DNA of 64,000 nucleotides from Emmonsiellopsis sp. PD_33 (Eukaryota; Ascomycota; Eurotiomycetes; Onygenales; Ajellomycetaceae). Where the stretch lies: assembly GCA_032988165.1 (NCBI GenBank), contig JANTQF010000029.1, forward strand, positions 62,001 through 126,000. The letters are read 5' to 3'. Position numbers and translations under genes: made by a program. This document shows, one piece after another, positions 1 to 11,385 of the stretch; position 1 is the stretch's first letter, and the number at the start of each line of letters is the position of its first letter. Below the pieces are notes generated by a model. It saw only the letters and a list, made by a program, of their open reading frames with translations, was not told the origin of the DNA and did not search any database.

Positions 1-1671
1 CCGATTGATCTTCGTGTCCAACTACCTTTGAAGCTCACTCTCGGACGGGAGATCAAACGGGAACGGCTTGCCCTTGGCCAAATTCAAGATTAAAATTTCT
101 GCCATAATAAGGGTCTTCGAATAGAAGCAGTCCTATTGGTTGCGCTCAAAGTTATTCATGGACCCGGCGTCCTAGCCAAGATCCAATTGGACCTCGTGTC
201 TGAAGATGATCTGCACGCTTCGGGTGAAGTATTCTCGGGAACGGCGAGGAAGCTATGATCAGTGCGCTGCTGTTGGGTTGAGGGTGACAGTGCGGTTCCA
301 TACGTAAGACAAGCTGTTCCTGACATTGACGGGAATGGTCACTGGAGAATACTGGTCATCAACCAGAGGCTCTCCTGCAAATTATGTGGGTTGCGAATGC
401 GAATAGGCTGGAGACGTAAAGGCTTTCATCGCCCGAGGGGGGAACGGGAATGGTGTTTCTAAAACTGGACTGGACAAATCTCCGGGCATCCTTCTGTACT
501 TGGAGATTGCGCAAACCACGAGGCGTCCCAGGGCGCTGGTACGCGCTGTTCCTGCAGCGTAAGCTGTGGTGTCGTCACACGCAGAAGCCAAATCTATTAT
601 CAAGGCTCAGCGGCTGCGGTCTGAATATAGACACTTGTATAATCCAAACGGGAAAAGTGTTTAAATCATGTAAGAGTGAAGATAGTCATAGATTCTTGCC
701 ATCCGTGAAACCGTCCATAGGACCATAGCAGTAGAGTAGAGGATGGATCATAATAAACCGTCGCGAAACATACGAATGTCGTTCAAATAACCTTCCAAGG
801 TTGGATTCTGGAAGCAGCAAATGGGCACGTGATATGTGGCCAAAAATAGCTCAAAACCTTAATCCATCAGCCTTGGCGCGAGGCTTATTTGGACTCCGAC
901 GTCACTCCAACCCCCTTCTTCTCTTTTCGCCGTCGCTGTCGAGGCCAATACTGGGCCATCTCGTATGCAAGCTCCAATAATCCGGCTCCGGTTCTGGCCC
1001 TCCTTGCTCGGGTTTGGCGTCACGTCCTTCGGCACCGATTTCCCAGGGAAACCGAGCTACCCTTGTTCCGTTCACCTGCACTTACTCAGCCTCCTTTCCG
1101 CCCATGGCAGACTTGCGCGTCAAAACTAAGCCTGCCTCGCGCATCTACGGCTGGTGTTTGGTGATGAATCATTACTGGGATCTAGACTACCTATTATAAT
1201 AGTCGCTAATCTGAACTTGAAGGATCGACAGGCAAACACATTATCCCCTAGATTACACGTTTTCGGGTAAGACCGAAACGACCTGTCTATCCTGCCAAAA
1301 GCTAAGCATCTTGCTTCAAACAGCAGGGCGCCTCTCATTGAGTACCAAAGCCCAGCAGCTTGTGCAACCTTTCTTACTTTAATTGGAAAATTACTCGTAA
1401 GATGAGTTTGGCGTCTCCGGGGCTGAGGCTACCCGATATCCATATTCTAAGTCTGGGGTTCTTGCATTTATGGATGCATGATTTCCAGAATCTCTTACCT
1501 CTATTTAATACCTTATAGCCCTTCTTAAATGCACAGACATATTCGAATCTTGCTTGTTTTCTTTTCATAGCATCGATTTTCATGAGATCACCATTGCGGT
1601 CTTATCGTTCTTTGTGCAACACGAAGCAGATAACGCGGTATAGTTCCAGTCGTATAAATCCAGGAGATTTT
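1..1671. other. Intergenic / left window edge
   Basis: I see no convincing gene. The longest open stretches are under 100 codons, overlap one another on both strands and match no family I recognise. Bases 1200-1670 are AT-richer and probably hold the promoter and 5' leader of the Zn2Cys6 gene that follows. Confidence 0.5.
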
Positions 1672-3742
1672 ATGCATTCTGCAAAGCGCATGGAGATCCC
1701 CGGGTCCCGGGGACGGTCTAGTCCACCCGAGCAGTGCCATACTTGCCGAAAGCGACGGGTCCGATGCGACTCGACCCGCCCAGCCTGCAATAAATGCGTT
1801 TCCAAAGGTGTCGAATGCCTTGGGTATGGGAAACAGAAGCCTCTTATATGGCTCCAGGGAGGGGGAAATCAAAATCAGTTTCTGGCTGAAGGGGGCAAGA
1901 GCTCGTCAGAGCCTCCGAAGCGGAAGAAGGGGAGACCAAAAATTTTGGTTGCGAAGGACGAGACGGGAGACAAGCGAAAAGCCCCTGAAGGAGAACATTC
2001 TAACGGAAATGAGGTGCTTGACCTTGTTGCAACCGCTTCAGGTACGCATCATTTGATACATTCTTTTTAACAAATACTGCGTTGGGCTATGTGCTAATAC
2101 CCCTTCATTACTCAGATCTTTCAGATTCCCTGGTCAAATTTGATCCTCATAATATCCCGGCAGCATTGGATTTTAAATATCCGTTGGATGTCAAGGTAGT
2201 CGTTAGCACCCTATGGTACTGTAAGTGAGCATCTCCCGGCGAACCTGTCTACTTAATCCTGAACTAGACACCATTACCGCTCATTTCGCGAGTAACGACT
2301 AACTTCAGGCATGATGCCTAGTCAATAAATACGTATATCCGGATATTGACCCGATTATCTACTACCAAAGTCTCCCCTCAGTCGATCCCAAGAGCTGGCA
2401 GGATGACATTTCCAATCTGCTCCTGCACGTATTGGTCACCGTGGTTGCAACCCATAAGGCAATACAGACACAGCCTGACGACCAGGTGTCCTTTGGCCAC
2501 GAACTGTACCAATACAAACAACAAGCTTTCAACAAACTAAACGTCCATCTTCAAAATCCAAGTACCCAGCTAGGAGATTTGACCCTCATTTGCGTCATGT
2601 CTTTATTGATGATGGAGGTAAGGTGGTTTTTTTACGGATATTCATTGCTTAGTATATAAGAGTTCAATGCTGATACCCATCCCAGGCTCAGCAATCGGCT
2701 TATGGTGAATGGTGGGCTCATTTTGAGGGTGCGAGGAAGATTATAGAACTGAAGGGAGGAATAAAAGCCATTTATGACCAGAGCCCGTTTCTAAAAAGTT
2801 GTTTGACATACTACATTCTGTGAGTGAAAACCTTCATATAGATTATAAATTCCATCCTTTTTTCGTACACGTGCTAATTAACGCCATAGCAACGATGTTT
2901 TTTCTGCCACCACATCCCCTGGCGTCCTCTCCATGGCAGAAGCATCCAGGCAATACGAATACACTGAAATACTCACCAGCGTCTACCAAAATGGGTCAGA
3001 AACGTGTGTCCCCTGCCCGAACGAGCTACTCAGCTGCGTCATTCAAATAAACTATTTCCGCTCCCTCTCCATACACGCCGTCGGTAGCATCGACTTTAGT
3101 ATCTCCGTTCAAACCCTACTTCAAAACATTCTCTCTTTCTCCGCGTTAGATTGGGCAGACAGCATGTCCCAGTACTTCGCCACTACCGCGATTGTTCGAA
3201 AGGGTAAAGAGCTAGCCGAGTTCATTCAGCCAGACCGTGACGACTGGTTTCAAATCGCAAGCCTCTACCAAGCAGCTACATTGCTATACTGCATCCGCGC
3301 ACTCGTACTAGACTTTGAAGGCCTCATCCTGGCCCCGTACAGGACAACCGCGGCCGACATGGTCTCCTACGTCACAGTGCAAGATATCCAGATAATCGCC
3401 CGACAAACGTTCTTCGACCGGCTTGGTAAGATATTTGCGCCCGGGACGGACGTGCGTCATCAATCTCTAGCGAGGGTGGTCATCTGGCCGCTTTGCGTGG
3501 CGGGTATCGAGGCCGGAGATGACTTTGAGGATGCTTTGGAACTGAGAGAGCTTGTATCAGGTGCTCTGCGGAGATTAAGTAAGGCACTGGGGACGCTGAG
3601 CCTCAGGGATGCAAGAACCTTTTTGGTGAATGAGTGGGATCGGAGGGATCAGATCAGGAATACGACAGGGTACCAGGACTATCAGTGCTGGTGGGGGGAA
3701 ATTTTTGATCGGTTGCCCTGTAAATCAGCTTTTTTTATGTAG
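1672..3742 (+). CDS. Zn2Cys6 fungal-specific transcription factor (five exons)
   Basis: Model: exons 1672-2041, 2116-2220, 2322-2617, 2686-2819 and 2890-3742; 585 aa, every junction in phase. The N-terminus carries a binuclear zinc cluster of spacing CX2CX6CX6CX2CX6C (CHTCRKRRVRC... to GVEC, about residues 23-50), followed by a basic Lys/Arg linker. The rest has the helical look of the fungal transcription factor domain of the PF11951 type. The protein should be a nuclear DNA-binding regulator; its targets cannot be read from the sequence. An in-frame ATG at 1582 would add 30 residues; I prefer 1672 because it lies close to the cluster. In intron 2 the nearer acceptor at 2308 leads to a stop, whereas 2321 stays open. 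The gene converges on the arginine deiminase gene (375 bp between stops), so co-regulation is possible but unsupported. Confidence 0.88.
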
Positions 3743-4117
3743 TGAAAGGTGACGGATGGACGATGACTGGCGGATGGTTATAGAGACTTTCCTAGCTTAT
3801 TCCTCTCTCTTCTTCCTTCCGTCTCCTAGATACCTTTTCTTTTTCGTTTCCTCCTTTCGGCAGTCTTTGGACTCTAGGATTCTCTCCACTTGTAATTGTC
3901 ATATACAACTCTAATAATACTTTCGTCATCTCCTCTTACTAGCTGCATTGATTGCATCAAGAAATATATGAGGATTGGATTATGACTATTCTAACTCCGC
4001 AAACCGAAAAGTAAAATAGAAAAATGTAAGAAAGGTAGAAAACAAAATAGAATAGTAATATCAGAGCAAAATCGCAAACAGAAGTAGCAAAATAACAACT
4101 ACGCGCATCAATCCATA
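3743..4117. other. Convergent 3' intergenic spacer
   Basis: This 375-bp spacer separates two convergent stop codons. It is T-rich on the left and A-rich on the right, as expected of two 3' UTRs. Nothing else is seen. Confidence 0.6.
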
Positions 4118-5965
4118 TCACCACCACCTCCCCGCCTCCCGGATCGTATTAGTTCCGCAATGCACCTCACCGCCCCAAGCATGATGCGAATTCCAATTAT
4201 CGACATACGAGACCTTGAAGTCCAACTTCTCATAGACCGCCGATATCGCGTCTGCCAAAATATCCCTCCCACCAACCATTGGACCCCACGGCTTAGGCGC
4301 CAAATACTGTTTGTTATTCAAAACCACCCCGTTGATGCCGGTAGGATACAATGCCCCACCAAGATCGGAGCTACCATTCCTCGCAGACTCGATCCCAAGC
4401 CCGGGTGGGAAGGTTAGGCCGGTGCGGAATACTGTAGGCACGCGATGGATATCTGCGTCTGTGATACCTGTTTCGCGTTGGAGGAGGGAGATGTTTTCAG
4501 TAATGCGCGCAGAAAAGTTTTTATTGGAGGCTATGAGGTGAGTGTCGGAGAGGAGATCGTCGATTGTGTAAGATGGAACCCCGTCAAGGCCGCCTGGGAC
4601 CCCCAATAGGGATGCTGGATCACCTTCCGTGTCATTGCTGCGGGAAAATGCCCGAGTCTGGCCATGGCCAGCAGATTTGGCGCCTTGTAGTATCTCGAGG
4701 CCGGCCAAGGGGTCTGAGACGAGCATCACCCAGCCAAGTGAGTTATTGGACGGGAGAAATTGAACGAACTCATCAACGTGGCCGACGGCTAGCCAGTCTG
4801 TGTCAAGTAGGAGGGGCTGCTGGAGTTCCTGTGCCTGTAGATAGTCCAGGATATATGGTGTCAGGGACCCCTGAGCGCCGAGAATTATGCGGCCGGCGGG
4901 GTATTCCTTGCCATTATGTTTGTAGGGCGGGATAGTCTCTAGGTTTCCCATCGAGTTGATTTCATTGCGCGTACCGCCTATGTGTTGTACTGCGCCGCGC
5001 CCGGCGGATCTGAGGTATTCGAACACTTGACGCCCAGCAACTCGATCGTCCTGTGCGGAACGGAACATGACTTGAAGTGTAATTGGTCCATTCGGGCCGG
5101 GCATGCTGGTATATCCTGGCTCGACAAAATCTTGGGCCCAGATATCATCAGATGCATTGAATTGGAAGAGAGGAGAGTCAATGTCCATTCCATCAAGGGC
5201 AGCTTCGAAGTCAGACACGAATCTCTCTTGGAAGAAATTAAATGTGGTGTTTCCAGCCGTTGTGAGTATCTCGAGGACGGGTTGAGCATGGTGGTGAGTT
5301 AGGATTGGAGCAACGCGTAGTTTCAAGGCGTCCACCGAGGTTTGGCCCTGGCCTCGAACGGTAAACTGGACGGTCACTCTTCCATCCCATCCACCAGGCC
5401 GCCGGGTGTCCCTGGCATCGATACCTAGTTCCAAGCCATTTTCTAACTGACTGCTTGTGAAATTGTACTCATTTGATGTAATAACCCAGTCCGAGTTCTC
5501 GCGAAGGAATATTCGAACATTGTCACGAGCAATAGGATCGTGGATTGCAACGCTTCCAGATGCGTCTGGACTCAAGTTAGGGATAGGAATAGTGCGAAGA
5601 GGGGCCATAAACTGTGGCGATCGTTGGATATCATCCGAAGCATCATGGCAAGCAGAAAGCTCTTCGTTACTCAAAGGCTTCCCCAGAAGTGCTAGTTTCG
5701 AGCATCGACGGTCCGTGTCGCCGATGTTGGCAAGAAATATTGAGCCTGCGTTATTCGAAGAACTCAGTTTATCTGCTAGATCTGTGTCTCCGTCGAGGTC
5801 AATGATCCCGTCGCGATTGCTGTCGGCTCGGATATCGGCTTGGAAGCCCAGAGTTGGGCAACAAGATAAGACTGGTTTTAATTAGCACGTGTGTCACATT
5901 TTATCAAGATTATTCCCATTCGATCACTTACCTAGTGTCTGAACCAGAAGTAGTGAGAAACGCAT
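4118..5965 (-). CDS. Secreted protein-arginine deiminase (PAD) family protein
   Basis: Model: exon 1 5965-5932, intron 5931-5872 (GTAAGT...GCTAAT...CAG), exon 2 5871-4118; 595 aa. The short first exon starts MRFSLLLVQTLVLSCCP, a likely signal peptide, so the protein is probably exported. It is followed by an acidic loop (ADSNRDGIIDLDGDTD) resembling a calcium-binding dockerin/EF-type loop. The C-terminal half has the PAD catalytic signatures in order: WAQDF (Asp about 259), VGHVDEF (His about 376, Asp about 378) and GEVHCGTN (Cys about 583). These correspond to Asp350, His471, Asp473 and Cys645 of human PAD4. PADs hydrolyse peptidyl-arginine to citrulline plus ammonia, usually with calcium. 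All four catalytic positions are present, so activity is plausible. Substrate and role in fungi are unknown to me. Confidence 0.9.
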
Positions 5966-7182
5966 CGTAAGTAGATCTAAGAAGCGATGTAAAGAAATGC
6001 GAATACAAATAGAAAATCAACTCAAAATAGAGTTTGTTTATAGAAAGGAAAGATGAAAAGAAACATGAAGACCATTTTCTTCATATCCAAATAAAAGAAA
6101 AACTGCTTTTATATCTATCTCTATCGTTTTCAGTACTTTTCTTCAACAAGTCAAACTGTTGTATATCAAGCCGCTAGCCGAATTAAGGCAATAAAATACA
6201 CACAGCCGAGGAAGAACTCAGCCACTAGGGTCTTGGTTCTCACGACCCTAAATCGAGTGGTTATGTACGGATCTGGTTATAAGAACGAGAAATTCTACCT
6301 GAAGATGTCGAATTGGTGAGTGATGATGGAAACTCAAGTGCCTGATGCGTTGGGAGCGGAGGGAACTTTAATGCCAAGCCCTAGCCCCAGAGCATCATAA
6401 GCATGCCACGGACAGGCACCCAAAAGAAGTCAAATAGTAACTTTCATGTATGTGGCGAGATTTCAAGTGGCCTTGTCAAGGAACTATTGGGTCAGCCTTT
6501 ATTGCTAACGGTAAGTTTGTCATTGGATTTCACAAACCAGCAGCACTTCTTTATTTCCTAATATCTAGCCCGATCTCGATTGAGGCAAAACATCGAGTAA
6601 AGTTTGGCCTGACGGACATAGCTGATATCTTCGACGTGTCATGGGTCCTTCCCATGGTGAAAAGGTAGCTAGTGGCGTCGTGGATGCTGCTTAAAAGATA
6701 GCAGAAAAACGAACGAGATAGAGGGATGTGTGACCCAGGTTATTCAGGAGATCAGCAAGCCGAACGTTCACTGCTTTGAAATATTCGCTCCGTCATATTG
6801 AGTCTTTAAGATTTTCCAAACTTGGGGGAAGAGATTCTTCATAGACAAACACCCGCTATGTGTCAAATCGCAATGTATTAGTAGCAGGAGGAAGCGATCC
6901 GTATACAACTCTCCCCGCATGTTGTTCGGGCAGCTGAAGCGAAACGGATAATTACGAGTTCCCTTTCGTAGATATTTTCCCCCTGCAGGCTGTGTTGTTC
7001 CGTTTGTTGCGTGAGGGTTTATTCATCCTGGTTGACTATTGGTCAGTTGTTGAAGCTTGTTCATTTCTGCATATCTATGTGCCCCTCAAGCCCCATTATG
7101 CCCGGCTTCCCTGCGGAATTGCGAGGGGACGTTGTGGTTGACTTAACACCCCACCTAGATTAGCGAAGGGATATTCCGGCAT
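5966..7182. other. Intergenic, PAD upstream region
   Basis: This 1.2-kb stretch holds the probable promoter of the PAD gene on the right of its start codon and the 3' region of the kynurenine formamidase gene. Bases 5980-6130 are A-rich. I see no coding potential above background. Confidence 0.5.
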
Positions 7183-8179
7183 TCAATTGAATGCTTCCAC
7201 CACTCTCAGCTCATCGATGGCCTTAACGATAACCCTGGCCAATTCACTCCCTTGGCTCCAAATCTCGTCATGGCCCCCCTTCAGATCGTCCAGGAATAGA
7301 ACACGGTTCTTTCCCTCTTGTGTCCCAGACCCTTCCCACGCTTTCAATGTTTTTGCCATGATGTGTAGTTGTCCAATGTCAACTAATTCATCGTCCATAG
7401 AATGCGCTAGTATTGCCAGTCGTCCGTTTTTCCATCCACCTTCAATACCAGCTTGGCCAATCACTCTTGCGGGCGATGATCCATCCCATATATCTTCCCG
7501 GTCGCCGAATGCAGCCTCAATGAACTCGTGGTAAATTGGGTATTGCTTGAAGGTATCCCGGAGTGCCCGTGGATCGTAAATACCTTCCACGCCCACTATT
7601 GCGAAAGGTGGTTCGATGCTCGGACCAAAACTCTCGTCTGTCGACATGCGATTGATACTCATCACTTTTCCCATAACTGTTTGGAATGCAAGGGTTGCAC
7701 CGCAGCTGTGTCCTACTAAAATGTACCTCTGCCCAAATCCATATTTGTCCTGTAGGTAGCGAATGGCAGTTTTCACGTCGAACAGGTGGTCGGGATGGGT
7801 GGCATTGCGCAAATGCAATGGGTCAGTAGTTGTAGGATCTTGGGGGAAATTCGGATGGGCCGTTAAACGATAGTTGACTGAGGCATAGCCAGCAATTCGT
7901 GGTGGCATTTGCGGGTCAGAAGCAAGAGCATCTCGTGCGCGCTGAAATGAAGAGGAAGTAATTTCCGGGTCGCGCCATGCACCGCCGTGAATATAACTTT
8001 GTCATACTGGATGAGCTAAAGACATCGAAGGGAGCTTCGGATAGTTGGGTTTTGCAGGCATACATTATCCATAAGCCAGTCCCAGTCGTTTCCTGCGAGT
8101 GGGGATGGGAAAGCCATACGGCGACATCCTGCAGGACGCTTTCTTCTCCATATCGGTGATGTTTGGGTTCAGAATCCAT
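7183..8179 (-). CDS. bna7: Kynurenine formamidase (alpha/beta hydrolase)
   Basis: Model: exon 1 8179-8064, intron 8063-7997, exon 2 7996-7183; 309 aa. The intron joins GLWI to IYIHGGAW, restoring the HGGxW motif (residues 42-46) that marks BNA7-type kynurenine formamidases; the unspliced frame loses it. Other hallmarks are the nucleophile elbow GHSCGA (Ser about 136), HSMDDELVD with the acid (Asp about 241) and GGHDEIW with the catalytic His (about 281). The enzyme hydrolyses N-formylkynurenine to kynurenine and formate, the second step of tryptophan breakdown towards NAD or anthranilate, normally in the cytosol. Length fits the fungal family (about 300 aa). It is transcribed divergently from eIF3h. 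Confidence 0.9.
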
Positions 8180-8435
8180 TTGTTCAGCAGCAGGATTGCT
8201 TCCCTGTATGAGTGAGAACGGGATTATGAAGTAGCAATGTTTGGTGAGAAATGATTCCAGTTGATGTTGAGCAGAGCCTCGGGTGGCGCTAGTCCCGATT
8301 GGGCACTAGCTCTGAAATTATTCGCGATGTCCAAAACCCACACAAACCCAACCACCGTCGACAACGACCAGCAAGAGACCCCAAGACCCCCCGTTTACGC
8401 TCTCGACCCCTCCCGATATCTATCCCGTCGCAAAC
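8180..8435. promoter_or_regulatory. Bidirectional promoter between bna7 and eIF3h
   Basis: Only 256 bp separate the two divergent start codons, so both promoters and 5' leaders must share this segment. It includes an ACCGTCG/CCCAACC-rich, pyrimidine-biased stretch just before the eIF3h ATG. No specific operator is identified. Confidence 0.6.
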
Positions 8436-9725
8436 ATGGCTGAGTATGTACATCTGGTCTCTAATTTTGCGGGCTTTACTGACCGGTCGCAGCAAAGAAC
8501 TACCCCTCATGGCGGTGCAGGTGGAGGCGCTGGTAAGAATTTTCCGTACCCAGCGGCGACGACGACGAGGCGTGGACTGTGATACTTACGGCTGCTCCAG
8601 GTTGTGATGAAAATCATCAAGCACAGCTCCCAGTCGTTCCCCACCACTGCGACTGGATCTCTCGTCGGTCTGGACGTGCGAGGCACCCTCCAAGTCACCA
8701 ACTCCTTCCCCTTCCCAGTTGTCGATATCCCAGCCGATTCCCACTTCGATAATGCCCCCCAGAACGCCGCCGCAGTCGCTCCTCGCGCGAAGGCGAACAC
8801 TGTTTACCAGGCGGAAATGATCAAGATGCTGCGGGAGGTCAACATTGATGCCAACAATGTCGGATGGTACACGAGCGCAAACATGGGCAACTTCGTGAAC
8901 ATGAACGTCATCGAGAACCAGTACTATTACCAGAAGGAACTGAATGAGCGGACAGTGGCTTTGGTGCACGATATCAGCCGTAGCTCACAGGGTGCCTTGG
9001 CTCTGAGAGCCTTCAGACTTTCGCCCCAGTTCATGACTGCGTTCAAAGAGAACAAATTCACCGGAGAGCAGTACGCAAATGCCCTATCTTTCCAAACTCT
9101 ACAGTGCTTAAATTTGAGCCAGCTAACGCTTTGTCCTTCCAATAGACTCCAAAAATCGAATCTCCGATTCCAAGACATCTTCATTGAACTCCCTGTTCAG
9201 ATCCACAACTCCCACCTCCTCACATCCTACCTCCACCAACTCCCATCGCCCCCTCCTTCAGAGCCCCTGGACTTGCCAGCTTCGCTTGATGCGCTGACTT
9301 CAGGCCCCCTCGCATCCTCCACCCTGTTGACTCCCAACTTCGACAGCCTTAACTTGAGCATCGACCCCTTCTTGGAGAAGAACTGTGACCTGCTCCTCGA
9401 GTCTATCGAAACCCACCACACCGAGAACAACAACTTCCAATTCTACCAACGTTCCCTTGCCCGCGAGCAGGCCAAGATTGCCCAATGGCAGGCCAAGCGC
9501 AAGGCTGAGAACGCTACCCGCGCAACCCTCAAGCAAGCCCCTCTCCCCGAAGATGAGTGGCAACGACTCTTCAAGCTCCCCCAGGAGCCCAGCAGACTCG
9601 AGACCCTCCTCAATACCAGACAAGTGGAACAATATTCGCGACAAATCGACGGTTTCGTCTCTGCCACGACAGGCAAGATGTTCGCAGTCAAGGGCAACCT
9701 GCTCCCCGGCGAATCCCAGGTTTAA
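8436..9725 (+). CDS. Eukaryotic translation initiation factor 3 subunit h
   Basis: Model: exons 8436-8443, 8493-8532, 8601-9070 and 9146-9725; 365 aa. The first exon is only 8 nt (ATG GCT GA). Splicing yields the start MADKELPLMAVQVEALVVM, which leads directly into the MPN domain (KIIKH, TGSLVGLDV, NNVGWYTSANMG). The HxH metal site of JAMM proteases is absent, as expected for eIF3h, an MPN-minus scaffold of the eIF3 complex in the cytosol. The C-terminal part (FQDIFIELPVQIHNSHL and the helical tail) also fits eIF3h in order and length. The third intron (9071-9145) is 75 nt with no stop in frame, so it is easily mistaken for coding sequence; splicing joins FTGEQ to LQKSNLRF. Confidence 0.93.
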
Positions 9726-11385
9726 ATTATAAGATTTTTTCGTTCGTTTCTCTTGCTCCATTTAATGTGACAGGGGGAGCCCTTTGTATGGGAATCTTTT
9801 TTCTTTTCATGATTATTTTCGGGAAAAGAAAAATTTTGTTTTATGGGCCCTGAATTGCATGATTGTATGGCGTAGCGGTTGGAATCTTGCTTTCCTGCTT
9901 CCTTTTGTATCTATCTATCTTTTATACGTTTCCCTTTTTTTTCTATTCGATTTTATTATTTGAAATGGCTAATTATGAGCACATGACCTGCGCCCATGGT
10001 TTCTATTATCCATTGTCTGTTCTCCCGTTTCCTTTTCCGCTTTATTGCCTTGTTATGTGATACGATGCGTCTAGAGGAAGCGGTATGAATAGACCGATTT
10101 TTTTTGCCATGTCTCGAATCCACACACGATGGGGTTTATAGAAGAATGCGATGCGACTGGTTTCTATCCTGCTACTACTTAACAAGATAGACGGGAAGCT
10201 GGAATCAGGTGGCTATTTCCAAACTCACAATGCATTCACCAGTTTACCAGAAGTCCCGAAAGAGCTCTGATACAAAAAGTTATGAAATATCCATTGATAT
10301 TGATATACTTAAAACATGGGCAAAAAGTATTTAAAAATAATTAGAATAAATGAAACCATCCCTTCTTCCAAAACCAGTGAAAATGCTTATGCTCCCCCAA
10401 CCAACCAACCAGATATGATCCCCCCCCATGTCCATGCTATATGCCCGTGTCCCTGGCCCGTACCTGATCCAACAATGCACTTATGCACGTGTCCCGGACC
10501 CGACCCAACCGACCAACCCTAACCAACCTGTGGGTATGGATGTATGCACGAGTAACGACCTATCTTATCTTCATGATAGGAATTAAGAGGTGGTAAAAAT
10601 TGGGAGAAGGAGGGGAAGTACGTAGAATTGAGGAGAGGAATGGAAATAAAATAAGAGAAAAAATATCCGCTAGAAAATACAGGAAAACATATATGCAAGA
10701 GAACCTTAGTACTTGAAATAACCCAATAGAACGAAACCAAAATAGGAAAACTTGATAAAATAAAACGGAGGGGTATTGGAAGGGGGCGGAATCTCGTTAC
10801 ACATATATACGTTAGTCAGAAAAAAGAGGAAAAATAGCGAAGCAAAAGGGGTATTTGGGCTATGAATCAGTTGGAAAGAGTGGAAGAAGGGGAGATAGAG
10901 AAAAAGGGAGAAACCAGAAAGATCAATCCAAGGCGTAAAAAAAAGAAAAGAAAAGTGAAAACGATGCTAGGCCGTTAAACCCAAACTGCCGAACAACGAT
11001 TGGCCCGCTTTGCTTTCCAGGACTGCACAGGCAGGTAGCTATGCGAAAAGTGGAAATCCCCAAGAAAAAATCCGACGTAAGAAAAGACAAAAAAGAAAAG
11101 ACATCCAAAATCATAATACATAGAAACGTCATCATAAAAAGCCACCCATTGGCGATATAAGTGCGAAATATTACCAGGTCTCGACCCGAAAACACCAGGG
11201 AGAAGGTTATGGAAGGGGGTGAGGGGAAACTGGCCCTTTCCCCGCTCGCTGCGGGTGCATGCAGGCATCACACACAGAGCTCGCAAGGCGGGCGAGTCGA
11301 AATCACCGTTCGGATGATGGCAGCGGAGGCCTTGGGAAAAGATCACAGCGTAAATAAGCGCCATCAGCCCGACCTGATAAGAGAT
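9726..11385. other. Convergent intergenic region
   Basis: This 1.66-kb region lies between the stops of eIF3h and the large repeat gene. It holds A- and T-rich 3' UTR-like sequence and a CCAACCAACCAACC tract near 10,398 that recurs as CCAACCGACCAACC near 10,504. I see no gene; the open frames are short and compositionally biased. Confidence 0.5.

Noticed and set aside
8604..9725. eIF3h read as one uninterrupted frame starting at the ATG at 8,604
   Set aside because: That start omits the conserved N-terminus recovered from exons 8436-8443 and 8493-8532, and reading through 9071-9145 inserts 25 residues that do not fit the family.
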